Below are positions 8,130 through 17,142 of a DNA stretch of 64,000 bases, piece by piece. This DNA comes from Streptomyces caelestis. GTDB lineage: Bacteria > Actinomycetota > Actinomycetes > Streptomycetales > Streptomycetaceae. Position 1 is the stretch's first letter, and every line of letters starts with the position of its first letter. The notes below the pieces were generated by a model. It did not search any database. It had not been told where the DNA came from and saw nothing but the letters and a program-made list of their open reading frames with translations. The stretch covers positions 310,001 through 374,000 of the forward strand of contig NZ_JACHNE010000001.1 of assembly GCF_014205255.1 (NCBI RefSeq), written 5' to 3'. Both the position numbers and the translations under genes were made by a program.

Positions 8130-9494
8130 ATGCCCCGCCCCCTGCGGGTAGCCATCGTCGGATCCGGCCCCGCCGGGATCTACGCCGCCGACGCCCTGCT
8201 CAAGTCCGAGGTGGCCGCCGAACCCGGCGTGTCCATCGACATCTTCGAGCGCATGCCGGCGCCGTTCGGACTGATCCGTTACGGCGTCGCCCCCGACCAC
8301 CCGCGGATCAAGGGCATCATCACCGCCCTGCACCAGGTCCTCGACAAGCCGCAGATCCGGCTCTTCGGCAACGTGGACTACGGCACCGACATCGGTCTCG
8401 ACGACCTGCGCGCGTTCTACGACGGCGTGATCTTCGCCACCGGCGCGATGGCCGACCGGGCGCTGTCCATCCCGGGCATCGAGCTCGACGGCTCGTACGG
8501 TGCCGCGGACTTCGTGTCCTGGTACGACGGTCACCCGGACGTGCCGCGCACCTGGCCACTGGAGGCGGAGAAGGTCGCCGTGCTCGGCGTCGGCAACGTC
8601 GCGCTCGACGTCGCGCGAGTCCTGGCCAAGACGGCGGACGAGCTGCTGCCGACGGAGATCCCGGCGAACGTCTACGAGGGTCTGAAGGCCAACCGGGCCA
8701 AGGAGATCCACGTGTTCGGCCGCCGCGGCCCGGCGCAGGCGAAGTTCAGCCCGATGGAGCTGCGGGAGCTGGACCACTCCCCCAACATCGAGGTCATCGT
8801 CGACCCCGAGGACATCGACTACGACGAGGGCTCGATCGCGACCCGGCGCGGCAACAAGCAGGCCGACATGGTCGCCAAGACCCTGGAGAACTGGGCGATC
8901 CGCGACGCCGGCGACCGGCCCCACAAGCTCTTCCTGCACTTCTTCGAGTCCCCGGTCGAGATACTCGGCGAGGACGGCAAGGTCGTCGGGCTGCGCACCG
9001 AGCGCACGGAACTCGACGGCACGGGCAACGTCAAGGGCACCAGCACGTTCAAGACCTGGGACGTCAGCGCGGTCTACCGCGCGGTGGGCTACCTGTCCGA
9101 CAAACTCCCCAAGCTGCCTTGGGACATCGACTCCGGCACCGTCCCCGACGAGGGCGGGCGGGTCATGCAGGAGACCGGCGAGCACCTTCAGTCCACGTAC
9201 GTCACCGGCTGGATCCGGCGCGGCCCGGTGGGCCTCATCGGCCACACCAAGGGCGACGCCAACGAGACGGTGGCCAACCTGCTGGACGACTACGGGAACG
9301 GCCGGCTGCACACACCCGCCACCCCGGCCCCCGAGGCCGTGGACGCGTTCCTCGCCGAGCGGAACGTCCGCTTCACCACCTGGGACGGCTGGTACAGGCT
9401 GGACGCCGCGGAGAAGGCGCTGGGCGAGCCCGAGGGGCGCGCGCGCGTGAAGATCGTCGAGCGTGAGGACATGCTGCGGGCGAGCGGCGCCTGA
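8130..9494 (+). CDS. fprA: NADPH-ferredoxin reductase, FprA/adrenodoxin reductase type
   Basis: This 454-residue flavoprotein passes electrons between NADPH and ferredoxin. It begins MPRPLRVAIVGSGPAGIYAA, an FAD-binding GxGxxG fold. It has ERMPAPFGLIRYGVAPDHP, diagnostic of the adrenodoxin-reductase/FprA family, and a second Rossmann motif, VLGVGNVALDVARVL, for NADPH. RGPVGLIGHTKGDANETV lies near the C-terminus. Its length equals mycobacterial FprA (about 456). The ATG at 8130 follows GAAGGG; an upstream in-frame GTG-like start at 8103 is less convincing. A strong terminator follows. Confidence 0.93.
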   Translation: MPRPLRVAIVGSGPAGIYAADALLKSEVAAEPGVSIDIFERMPAPFGLIRYGVAPDHPRIKGIITALHQVLDKPQIRLFGNVDYGTDIGLDDLRAFYDGVIFATGAMADRALSIPGIELDGSYGAADFVSWYDGHPDVPRTWPLEAEKVAVLGVGNVALDVARVLAKTADELLPTEIPANVYEGLKANRAKEIHVFGRRGPAQAKFSPMELRELDHSPNIEVIVDPEDIDYDEGSIATRRGNKQADMVAKTLENWAIRDAGDRPHKLFLHFFESPVEILGEDGKVVGLRTERTELDGTGNVKGTSTFKTWDVSAVYRAVGYLSDKLPKLPWDIDSGTVPDEGGRVMQETGEHLQSTYVTGWIRRGPVGLIGHTKGDANETVANLLDDYGNGRLHTPATPAPEAVDAFLAERNVRFTTWDGWYRLDAAEKALGEPEGRARVKIVEREDMLRASGA

Positions 9495-9512
9495 CGTCCC
9501 CTTACACCCTGC

Positions 9513-9547
9513 GGGCGGGTCCGGTGGCATTGCCACCGGACCCGCCC
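9513..9547. terminator. Strong terminator hairpin after fprA
   Basis: GGGCGGGTCCGGTGGC pairs perfectly with GCCACCGGACCCGCCC across an ATT loop, giving a 16-bp stem followed by TTAT. Confidence 0.85.
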
Positions 9548-9639
9548 TTATGTGTGCTTGAACCGTGTACGATCCGCATGTTTTACGAAACCATCACATG
9601 ACCTTCACCAGAAGGTCACGCAAGGGGGGACGAACGTCC

Positions 9640-10134
9640 ATGCGCATACGCCTTCTCGCCACCACGGCCGCCGCTGCCGGAACCCTGGCCGCCCTGACGG
9701 CGGTTCCGGCCCAGGCCGCCGAGTACAACTCCGCGCTGAAGATCCGCGGGATCCAGTACGACGCTCCCGGGAGCGACTCCAACCGCTGCTCGACGGGGAA
9801 CACCGACGAGGAGTATCTGACGATCAAGAACTACTCGCGGTCGACGACCGTGAACCTCAAGGGCTACGTGGTCAAGGACGCCGCGGGGAACAAGTTCACC
9901 TTCACCGCGAGCCACACCCTCCAGCCGGGTGACTACGTGAAGCTGCGCGGCGGCAACGGGACCGACTCCGACGCGAAGAACGTCGTCTACCGCGACAACT
10001 GCAACTTCATGTGGAACAACGACAAGGACACGATCTACGTGTACAAGCCGTCCGGCAGCGCTGCCGACGTGCACTCGTACACCAAGAGCGGATCCGACAA
10101 GGACGGCAACGGGTACATCACGTTCCACAGCTGA
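9640..10134 (+). CDS. Secreted lamin-tail-domain (LTD) protein
   Basis: This is a 164-residue exported protein. It has a classical signal peptide, MRIRLLATTAAAAGTLAALT, ending at AQA-AEYN (cleavage near residue 29). The mature part is one lamin-tail domain: LKIRGIQYDAPG, EEYLTIKNYSRSTTVNLKGY, then LQPGDYVKLRGGNG and a closing HSYTKSGSDKDGNGYITFH. LTD domains are beta-sandwich folds found on extracellular actinobacterial proteins; their role is unknown. The ATG at 9640 has AAGGGGGGA upstream. Longer in-frame starts would bury the signal peptide, so I rejected them. Confidence 0.88.
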   Translation: MRIRLLATTAAAAGTLAALTAVPAQAAEYNSALKIRGIQYDAPGSDSNRCSTGNTDEEYLTIKNYSRSTTVNLKGYVVKDAAGNKFTFTASHTLQPGDYVKLRGGNGTDSDAKNVVYRDNCNFMWNNDKDTIYVYKPSGSAADVHSYTKSGSDKDGNGYITFHS

Positions 10135-10229
10135 GCCTTTGCCGAACCGGCAACAGGCTTCGCGTGCGTCGCGGCGGACGCCGGATGATCGGTGGACCGA
10201 GCACCTTTCTCCGGACCGCAGGAGGATCC

Positions 10230-11211
10230 ATGTCGCGCACGTCCGCCGGCGACCGCACGCACCGCCTCGTGCCCTCACCGGCCGGCCGTATCCACCTCGT
10301 CGAGCAGGGTGACGGGCCGCTGGTCCTGCTGCTGCACGGGTTCCCCGAGTCCTGGTACGCGTGGCGTCATCAGCTGCCGGCCCTGGCCGACGCGGGCTAC
10401 CGCGCGGTGGCCGTCGACGTCCGCGGCTACGGGCGTTCGTCCCGGCCCGCGGCGGTGGACGCGTACCGAATGGCCGAGCTGGTGGAGGACAACGTCGCCG
10501 TGGTGGAGGCGTTGGGCGAGCGGTCCGCGGTGATCGTCGGGCACGACTGGGGTGCGACGATCGCCGCGACGTCCGCGCTGGTCCGGCCCGACGTGTTCCG
10601 CGCGGTGGGGCTGCTGAGCGTGCCGTACACGCCGCCCGGCGGCCCCAGGCCCAGTGAGGTGTTCGCGCGGATGGGCGGCGAGGAGGAGTTCTACGTCTCC
10701 TACTTCCAGCGGCCCGGCCGGGCCGAGGCGGAGATCGAGCCCGACGTGCGCGGCTGGCTCGCGGGTTTCTACGCCGCCCTCTCCGCCGGCACGATGCCAG
10801 AAAGCCGACCCGCATTTCGTCGCCCGCGGAGGGACGCTGCGCGACCGGTTCCCCGTCGGCCGTCTGCCGCGCTGGCTGTGCGAGGCCGACCTGGACGTGT
10901 TCGCCGGGGAGTTCGAACGGACGGGGATGACCGGCGCCCTGAACCGCTACCGGAACATGGACCGGGACTGGCAGGACCTGGCGGACTTCGCCGGCGCGCC
11001 CGTCACGCAGCCGTCACTGTTCATCGGCGGCGGCCTGGACGCGTCCACGACCTGGCTGGCCGACGCGATCGAGGCGCACCCGGCCACGCTGCCCGGACTG
11101 ACGGCCTCTCACATCCTCGACGGATGCGGACACTTCCTCCAGCAGGAACGCCCCGCGGAGACCAACCGGCTCCTGACCGACTGGCTCGCCGGGCTTCCGC
11201 GACACAGGTGA
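10230..11211 (+). pseudogene. Epoxide hydrolase-type alpha/beta hydrolase with a frameshift
   Basis: The first 190 or so residues, from MSRTSAGDRTHRLVPSPAGR, are in one frame and include the oxyanion motif HGFPESWYAW and the nucleophile elbow GHDWGA. Near 10795-10810 the homology continues in another frame as ADPHFVARGGTLRDRFPVGR. It runs to the catalytic His region DGCGHFLQQERP and a stop at 11211. One extra base accounts for the break, and rejoining gives about 326 residues, the usual length of soluble epoxide hydrolases. It is either a recent pseudogene or a sequencing error. The start has GGAGGA six bases upstream. Confidence 0.85.
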
Positions 11212-11259
11212 TCGCGCCCGGCGGCCAGCGGTCGAGGCAGCCACGCAGTTCGTGGCGGC

Positions 11260-11634
11260 TCAGACCTCCAGGTCGTTCTCGATCCGGCGGAGCTGGTGGC
11301 GGGCCATCGCCAGGTTCGCGCGGCTCGCGTCGAGCACGAGGTACAGGAACAGTCCGCTGCCGCCGCGCCCCCTGAGCAGGCGGATGAGGTGGTACTGGGA
11401 GTTGAGGGTGATCAGGATGTCCTCTATCTCCTCCTTCAGGCCCAGGAGTTCCATGGTGCGCAACTTGGCCCGGACGACATCGGTGTTGCCGGCGGCGGCG
11501 ACTTCCAGGTTGAAGTCCTTGCTGCCGCCGAGGGTGCCGAGCGCCATGCCGCTGGTGTAGTCGACGAGTGCTGCGGCCGTCGCTCCGTCGATGGAGCTCA
11601 GGCACTCCTTCAGCGCGGTCTCCGTGTTGGCCAT
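11260..11634 (-). CDS. Roadblock/LC7-like protein (third of three)
   Basis: This is a 124-residue protein of the Roadblock/LC7 (MglB-like) fold, which normally dimerises and regulates small Ras-like GTPases. ATAAALVDYTSGMALGTLGG and DILITLNSQYHLIRLL mark the central sheet. The C-terminal helix is ANLAMARHQLRRIENDLEV. The ATG at 11634 has AAAGGA upstream. It is the last gene of a four-gene minus-strand operon whose members are all of this or a related fold. A 9-bp tandem repeat separates it from its upstream neighbour. Confidence 0.8.
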   Translation of the reverse strand: MANTETALKECLSSIDGATAAALVDYTSGMALGTLGGSKDFNLEVAAAGNTDVVRAKLRTMELLGLKEEIEDILITLNSQYHLIRLLRGRGGSGLFLYLVLDASRANLAMARHQLRRIENDLEV

Positions 11635-11673
11635 GCGGACGGTTCCTTTCGTTCGGTGTGTCTTCGGTCGGTC

Positions 11674-11734
11674 GGGAGGTTCGGGAGGTTCGGGGGGTTC
11701 GGGAGGTTCGGGGGGTTCGGGGGGTTCGGGGGGT
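11674..11734. repeat. 9-bp tandem repeat in the roadblock operon
   Basis: About seven copies of GGG(A/G)GGTTC run without interruption from just after the stop of one roadblock gene into the gap before the next. Slippage could vary the spacer length between strains. Confidence 0.9.
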
Positions 11735-12282
11735 CAGATGCCGGTCTGCGGGCGCGGCTGGTGGGTGGGCCGCTGCGGGGTGCGTACCGGGAGGGTGCCG
11801 ATGGGGCGGGTGGGGCGGGCCGTGGCCGGGGGCGCCGCCGCGAGGTGTTCGGCGGGCGCGGGACGGTCGGCGGGCGCGGGACGGTCGGCGTGGCGGCCGG
11901 TGCCCGGTCCGACGTGCGTGGTCACCAGGTCCGCGATCCGGGCGCCGCTGCGCCGGCCCTCCAGGTGGAGGCGGCCGACATTGACGCGGTCCTCGGCCAG
12001 GAGGGTGAGGACGGCGGTCGCCCCGGCCGCGTAGGTGGCGACGTAGCCCCCGGAGCCGCGCACCAGCAGCTCGCGGAAGTCGCCGCGGGCGGCGGCGTCG
12101 GTCATGCGGTGGGCGACGCCGAGGGCGGCGGCGGTGAGCGCCGCGAGTCCCTCCGGTTCGGTGTCCGGGACGTCGTGGGCGAGGACGAGTCCGTCGACGG
12201 TGGCCGCGAGCGAACCGGTCAGCCGGGGTATGCGGGTGCGGAGCCGACGCAGTTCGTCGAGGACGTCGGTCTCGACGGCCAT
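11734..12282 (-). CDS. Roadblock/LC7 domain protein with proline-rich tail
   Basis: This 182-residue protein has an N-terminal Roadblock/LC7 domain: LRTRIPRLTGSLAATVDGLV, AAALGVAHRMTDAAARGDF and ELLVRGSGGYVATYAAG. After about residue 130 it becomes a disordered tail rich in Pro, Ala and Arg, with two copies of DRPAPA. The ATG at 12282 has AAAGGAG upstream. It follows the DUF4388 gene by 38 bp in a co-directional operon. No Ras-like GTPase is visible nearby, unlike conservon (cvn) loci where CvnB works with CvnD. Confidence 0.82.
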   Translation of the reverse strand: MAVETDVLDELRRLRTRIPRLTGSLAATVDGLVLAHDVPDTEPEGLAALTAAALGVAHRMTDAAARGDFRELLVRGSGGYVATYAAGATAVLTLLAEDRVNVGRLHLEGRRSGARIADLVTTHVGPGTGRHADRPAPADRPAPAEHLAAAPPATARPTRPIGTLPVRTPQRPTHQPRPQTGI

Positions 12283-12320
12283 GAGCAGTCTCCTTTCGGC
12301 ACGCTGTCGTCGCGCGCGGA

Positions 12321-13112
12321 TCACAGTGCCTCCAAGGCGTGCAGGAGCCGTCGCAGCAGTGCGGTGTCGGGCTCGTCCGGGACCGTGGGACGAGGGGCGG
12401 GGCCCGGCTCGGCGGACACGGGGGCGGGGGCGGGGTCCTTGGGGACGACCAGCCCGGCGGCGGCCAGGCGGCGCAGTTCGACGAGGGTGTGGAAGGTGCG
12501 GCAGGCGAGGACGGTGGCGATCTGTGCGGCGGTGCGGACGCCGTCGACCTGAGCGAGGGCGCGGCCGCGGCGGGCCGGCAGGTCCGCTGGGTCGGGGCCG
12601 GGCACACGGGCGAGCGGGGCGAGGTCGATGGCGGGTTCGGGACATATGCGGTGCAGCAGTTCACGGCGGCGTCTCGACTCGCGCAGGACGGTGTCCACCG
12701 GCACGGCACGGACGCCGCCGAGCCAGTGCGAGACTCCGGGGCGGAAGCGGAGCGCGGGTCCGTCGTGGGCGAGGACGAAGTACGCCGCGTCGAAGAGGGC
12801 GCCCAGGTGACACAGTTCCAGCGCGCCGACTGCGAGGTGGCCGCTGTCCACCAGCTGACGGCCGACGCGGCAACGGCGGCCGGCCTGGTCGATCGCCTCC
12901 CACCAGCCGTCCGGGGCGAGCGCGCCGCTGTGCGTGAGCAGATCGCCGATGTCGGGGGCGAGGGCGGACTCGACATGGACCACGTGTCCGGCGGCGAGGT
13001 AGACGATCCCCGCCTCGGTGGAAAGGGCGCCGCTCGCGCCCTGTGCGGCGAGGGTGCCGAGCAGGGCCGAGGCCGGTTCGTCCGTGCGTGCGGTGCGGGT
13101 CGGCGTGATCAT
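12321..13112 (-). CDS. DUF4388/PATAN-like domain protein
   Basis: This 263-residue protein begins MITPTRTARTDEPASALLGT. Its N-terminal half, ASGALSTEAGIVYLAAGHVVHVES followed by GDLLTHSGAL, resembles DUF4388 (PATAN) domains that occur with MglA/MglB-type regulators. The C-terminal half, AQVDGVRTAAQIATVLA then TLVELRRLAAAGLVV, looks like a small winged-helix-like region. The start overlaps the stop of the preceding gene by four bases (ATGA), so the two are translationally coupled. The family call is by eye. Confidence 0.65.
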   Translation of the reverse strand: MITPTRTARTDEPASALLGTLAAQGASGALSTEAGIVYLAAGHVVHVESALAPDIGDLLTHSGALAPDGWWEAIDQAGRRCRVGRQLVDSGHLAVGALELCHLGALFDAAYFVLAHDGPALRFRPGVSHWLGGVRAVPVDTVLRESRRRRELLHRICPEPAIDLAPLARVPGPDPADLPARRGRALAQVDGVRTAAQIATVLACRTFHTLVELRRLAAAGLVVPKDPAPAPVSAEPGPAPRPTVPDEPDTALLRRLLHALEAL

Positions 13113-13513
13113 CCGAGCACCAGTCGGTCCGCCATCTCGGCCAGCCGGATGCGGGCCAGGGCGAGGTTGCCCTCGCCGCGGTCGAGCCATAAGTGCAGGA
13201 ACACGGTGCTGTCGAAGGTCGTGGTGACGAACCTGAGCAGGTGGTACGAGTCGGTGTTCGTGATGATCAGGTCCTGCACGGGTGGTTCCTTGCTCAACGC
13301 TCCATCCGTGTCGCCACCGGCCGGGGCGAGCGCGCCGCTCTCCGCGGCGAGACGGGCGAGTTCGGCGGTCTCCGCGGCCGCCGCCTCCAGGTCGCCGCCC
13401 GGTGCGTCACCCACCGCGCCCAGGGCGAGACCGCTGATCCAGTCGACCACCGCCGCCCCTCGCGCACCGGGCAGCCGCATGGCCTCCAGCAGACTCTCGT
13501 CGATTCCGGGCAC
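13109..13513 (-). CDS. Roadblock/LC7-like protein (first of three)
   Basis: This 134-residue protein leads the operon. The GTG at 13513 has a strong GGGGAGGGG seven bases upstream, and gives MPGIDESLLEAMRLPGARGA. A more distant ATG at 13600 is less likely. The fold markers AAVVDWISGLALGAVG, LIITNTDSYHLLRFV and the C-terminal LALARIRLAEMADRLVLG parallel the protein at 11260-11634. The two are probably paralogues that pair as heterodimers. Confidence 0.78.
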   Translation of the reverse strand: MPGIDESLLEAMRLPGARGAAVVDWISGLALGAVGDAPGGDLEAAAAETAELARLAAESGALAPAGGDTDGALSKEPPVQDLIITNTDSYHLLRFVTTTFDSTVFLHLWLDRGEGNLALARIRLAEMADRLVLG

Positions 13514-14210
13514 GCCGAATCCCCTCCCCTGCACGGCTGTTCCCGCGAACGTGAGCACGACACTACGGAAAGTACTCGTCCCAGGTGAAGGCTTTGGCAT
13601 TTTCCAAAGGAATGTGCAGCGGAGCAGACAGGGGTGCGTACGGGATCGATCCGAAGCGAGCAGGACCTGTCCCGTCAGGCTTCAGGGCTTCCGGCCTACG
13701 GCCTGACCTGCGTTCAGCGAGTCGGGCCCGGCAATCCACACTCCACCGCGCGTCGCATGTTCGGGCAACCTTCGTCGAGTACCTCAGCGCTGGCGGCGCA
13801 TCGCCCTCCGTGGTTGAACGCGCGCGCTGCCCCGACTGGCAAGCTCAGCCCCAACCTTCAGTGGCATGCAGCGGTTTCCTTCGACGGAAGCGGGTCGGCC
13901 GGACTACGGCCTGCTCTACATGTCGGGCCGCCATCGCGTCTGGACACAGGCCTGCCCCAGGACACCCGGGACCTGACCGATCTCCCGCTCGCCAGAGGTC
14001 CCGTACCCTCGAACACGCTGGCCGGCATCGAACTTCCCGCCGCCGAGATACGCCTCCGCATGCCGGAGTTCAGGGAATCGTCGTGGTCCGCGTCCCCTTG
14101 GGCGCGCCCGGACACCCCCCAGGAAGTGGCCGAGAGTCGGACGCGGAGGCACCACTACCACGAGTGCACCTTCACCGGTGACCCGGTGCCGGTCGCCGCC
14201 GACGGCCGGC
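13514..14210. other. Non-coding or degenerate stretch
   Basis: I find no gene I can support in these 700 bases. Several frames are open on both strands but none begins with a ribosome-binding site or shows recognisable motifs. It must contain the promoter of the roadblock operon on its left side. Confidence 0.5.
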
Positions 14211-15380
14211 TCAGAAGGCCGGTGGGGACTGCTCGGCGGCCTGGCCCTGGCGGCGCGCCCCCAGTACCGCCTCGTGCAACCGTTCCTGAGCCATCGTCAG
14301 ACACGCGTAGACCGCCCCTTGCGCGGTCGAGATACCGATCAGATGCGGCACGGTCCTGATCTCAGGGACTGCCGGAAGGCTCCGCTCGAGTCGTCCGCGC
14401 ACCTCGGGAAGCACCTCGTCGACGAGCGGACGCAGACGGCCCACGAAGTAGACGGACTCCGGGTCCAGCGTCACGGCCACGACGCTGACGGCAGTCACGA
14501 TCGCCGTGGTGAACGCCTCCAGCACCTCGGCACGCGGCGCCTCGCCGTGCGGCTCCTCCCAGAGGCTCTCCACCCGCTCAAGGTCGAGTCCTCGCTTGCG
14601 GGCGAACCGCAGGAGGCCCCGCGTACTCAGCAGCTCGTCGAGGATCTCGTCACCGACCCCGGAGGAGAGCACACCGATGTCGCCGAAGGTGGGCGTCCTC
14701 CCCCGGGCGAGCTCGTGATCCGTGCAGCTGGCGAAGTTCAGTATCGTGCTGACGCTGAACAGCGCGGCATTGGTGACGGTGGCGTCGTTGGTGAGGATCC
14801 CGAGCAGAGACGCGTTGGCATCGCTGTCGAGAAGCACGGGCGCCTCGACCAGGTCCTCGATGGCCCGGTGGAGGTCGGACCCCGCGAAGATCTTCATCGA
14901 CTCGGCGGGGCCGAAGATCTCCGTGCCGTTACGGACCCGGCAGGGCACGGCGGCGACGATCTGGCGCAGGGGGCCCTGCGCGGACCCGGCGGCCTGCGCG
15001 ATCAGGTCGGCCAGCCACCGCGCGGCGTCCGTGACCTCCTGGTGGTCGGCGGTGGGCACCGTCATGTGCTGGATCTCGCGGCCCCGCAGGTCGGTCACCA
15101 GCACACCCGTGGTCTGTGCGCCGAAGCTGATCCCGACCACGTGCCCGGTCGTGCCGGGCAGGTCCAGATAGGTGGACCGGCGGCCGCGTCCGGTGACATC
15201 GTCGACCCCGCCGTCCACGACGAAGCCGTCGGCCCGGAGCTCCTCCACCGCTCTGGACACCGTGGCCTTGCTCAGGCCCGTCAGCTCGATGAGCCTGTTC
15301 CGTGTCAGGGGCGCGTGCGAGAGGACCACGTCGAGGACTGACGCCTTGTTGTAGTCGCGAGAGGTGGGGTTAGTGGTCAC
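14211..15380 (-). CDS. ROK-family transcriptional regulator
   Basis: This is a repressor of the NagC/XylR type, 389 residues if the GTG at 15380 is used. The winged helix-turn-helix is LTRNRLIELTGLSKATVSRAVEEL at about residues 25-50. A sugar-kinase-like ROK domain with VVGISFGAQTTGVLVTDLRG follows. The start is uncertain: in-frame codons continue to 15524, none with a good ribosome site. ROK repressors usually sense a sugar or its phosphate. It is divergent from an aminotransferase and kinase pair, which it probably controls. Confidence 0.88.
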   Translation of the reverse strand: MTTNPTSRDYNKASVLDVVLSHAPLTRNRLIELTGLSKATVSRAVEELRADGFVVDGGVDDVTGRGRRSTYLDLPGTTGHVVGISFGAQTTGVLVTDLRGREIQHMTVPTADHQEVTDAARWLADLIAQAAGSAQGPLRQIVAAVPCRVRNGTEIFGPAESMKIFAGSDLHRAIEDLVEAPVLLDSDANASLLGILTNDATVTNAALFSVSTILNFASCTDHELARGRTPTFGDIGVLSSGVGDEILDELLSTRGLLRFARKRGLDLERVESLWEEPHGEAPRAEVLEAFTTAIVTAVSVVAVTLDPESVYFVGRLRPLVDEVLPEVRGRLERSLPAVPEIRTVPHLIGISTAQGAVYACLTMAQERLHEAVLGARRQGQAAEQSPPAF

Positions 15381-15678
15381 GTGATGACCATAGCGAGCCC
15401 GGTACACCGGTCGGGCCGTGACCGGTTCGGGCCTGATCATCGCGGGTTGCGACGCGGTGACCGGCGGCTGCTCCCGTGCGTCCATCGCTCTCGCCCGGGT
15501 GGGCGGGAGGGGGTCTTCGCCCACGTCTTCCGCCTTGCCTGACGGTTCCTACCCGCTCGGGATTTGAATTCAGGCGTTACAGGCAGAAATCCGAGGGACC
15601 GCGGACCGCCGCCGTAGGCTCGCCCCCCGAAGGCGCCCCTGCCCACCTGACCGGTCAACGGAACCTTAAAAGAATTTT

Positions 15679-15699
15679 GTTTCAGGTTGGAACTGGAAC
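15679..15699. promoter_or_regulatory. Imperfect inverted repeat upstream of the aminotransferase
   Basis: GTTTCAG and CTGGAAC flank a 7-base spacer (one mismatch between arms), in an AT-rich stretch between the divergent ROK regulator and the aminotransferase. It is a candidate ROK operator by position. Confidence 0.35.
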
Positions 15700-15769
15700 G
15701 AGCGATGGTATGGTCTCAGCCACAACAGCGAGCAACCTCGAAGAAACAAGACGAAAGGTGTGCCTGCAG

Positions 15770-17119
15770 ATGACTTCCACGCTGAGTCGGGCGATCGCCC
15801 ACTACCCCAACCGGTTCGACCCCGGGGTGTTGAGCGAACTCCCCCGACACCTCCAGGAGACCATCCGGCGCCGTCACAAGGCGCTGGGTCCTGGCTACAC
15901 ACTCATCTACAAGGAGCCGGTCGAGTTCGTCTCCGGTCACGGAGCCCACTTGATCGACCGGGACGGCAACGACTATCTCGACGCCTACAACAACGTTCCG
16001 TGCGTCGGGCACGCCCACCCGCACGTGGCCGAGGCTGTCTCCCGCCAGATGGCGGCCGTCAACACCAACACGCGCTACGTCCAGGAAGCCCTGGTCGACT
16101 ACGCGGAGCGGCTTCTCGCGACCTTCCCCGAGGAACTGTCCAAGCTGAGCATCGCGTGCAGCGGCTCGGAGGCGAACGACCTCGCAATGCGTGTGGCGAG
16201 GTTCCACACGGGCGGCGAGGGCATCATCGTGACCCGCTGGGCCTACCACGGCATCACCCGTGAGGTGGCGAGCTTCTCGCCGACCCTGGGTGCGGGCTCC
16301 CCGCTGGGCCCGAACGTCCGGCTCATCGACGCCCCTGACCCTCGCCTCGTCGCGCCCGGATCCACGCTGGACGAGCACATGCGGCAGCAGGTACGCGGTG
16401 CGATCGCCGACCTCGAACGCCACGGCCACCGGCTCGCGGCGCTGATCACCGACTGCGCCTACAGCAGCGACGGCATCTTCACCGACCCTCCCGGCTACAT
16501 GCAGGCCATGGTGGAAGAGGTGCACGCGGCCGGCGGTGTCTACATCGCGGACGAGGTCCAGTCGGGATTCGCCCGCCTCGGGGAGTCGATGTGGGGCTTC
16601 AGCCGCCACGGTGTGCTGCCGGACATCGTCACCATGGGCAAGCCGATGGGCAACGGCCTGCCGATCTCGGGTGTGGTGTTCCGCCCCGAGGTGTGCGAGG
16701 AGTTCGGACAGAACGTCCGCTACTTCAACACCTTCGGCGGCAGCTCCATCCCCGTGGCCGCCGGCGCCGCGGTGCTGGACGTCTTCGAGAAGGAGAACGT
16801 GCGGCAGCGCGTCCTGGAAAGCGGCAACGCTCTGCGCGCGGGGCTGCGGGAGATCACCAAGGACTCCCCCTACGTCGCAGAAGTCCGCGGCGCCGGTCTC
16901 TTCGTCGGCGTGGAGATCGTCAAGGACCGGGAGACCCTGGAGCCCGACCGTGCACTGACCGAGGATGTCATCAACGACATGCGCGATCGTCGCATCCTCA
17001 TCAACGGCACGGGCGAGTCGGCGAACACGCTGAAGATCCGTCCGCCGCTGGCCTTCGACTCCGCCGATGTGAGCCGATTCCTGGAGACCTTCGCCGAGGT
17101 CGCGAAAAACCGTCTGTAA
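15770..17119 (+). CDS. Class III aminotransferase-fold enzyme, phospholyase-like (AGXT2L type)
   Basis: This 449-residue PLP enzyme has YNNVPCVGHAHPHVAEAV and VNTNTRYVQEALVDYAERL near the N-terminus, CSGSEANDLAMR and YIADEVQSGF centrally, and the PLP lysine in MGKPMGNGLPISGV. These segments are closest in my reading to AGXT2L/ETNPPL/PHYKPL enzymes. Those use a transaminase fold to eliminate phosphate from phosphoethanolamine or phosphohydroxylysine instead of transferring an amino group. The neighbouring kinase, 23 bp downstream, would supply a phosphorylated amino alcohol. The ATG at 15770 has AAAGG eleven bases upstream; an earlier in-frame ATG near 15711 is possible. Confidence 0.82.
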   Translation: MTSTLSRAIAHYPNRFDPGVLSELPRHLQETIRRRHKALGPGYTLIYKEPVEFVSGHGAHLIDRDGNDYLDAYNNVPCVGHAHPHVAEAVSRQMAAVNTNTRYVQEALVDYAERLLATFPEELSKLSIACSGSEANDLAMRVARFHTGGEGIIVTRWAYHGITREVASFSPTLGAGSPLGPNVRLIDAPDPRLVAPGSTLDEHMRQQVRGAIADLERHGHRLAALITDCAYSSDGIFTDPPGYMQAMVEEVHAAGGVYIADEVQSGFARLGESMWGFSRHGVLPDIVTMGKPMGNGLPISGVVFRPEVCEEFGQNVRYFNTFGGSSIPVAAGAAVLDVFEKENVRQRVLESGNALRAGLREITKDSPYVAEVRGAGLFVGVEIVKDRETLEPDRALTEDVINDMRDRRILINGTGESANTLKIRPPLAFDSADVSRFLETFAEVAKNRL

Positions 17120-17142
17120 CAGGCCGGCCGAAGGGACTCACC

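Noticed and set aside
9558..9600. Promoter for the lamin-tail gene (TTGAAC with TACGAT)
   Set aside because: The spacing between the hexamers is far too short for a normal promoter.
13585..14181. Plus-strand frames of up to 200 codons upstream of the ROK gene
   Set aside because: No start site, no motifs and Ser/Arg/Pro-rich translation typical of non-coding GC-rich DNA.
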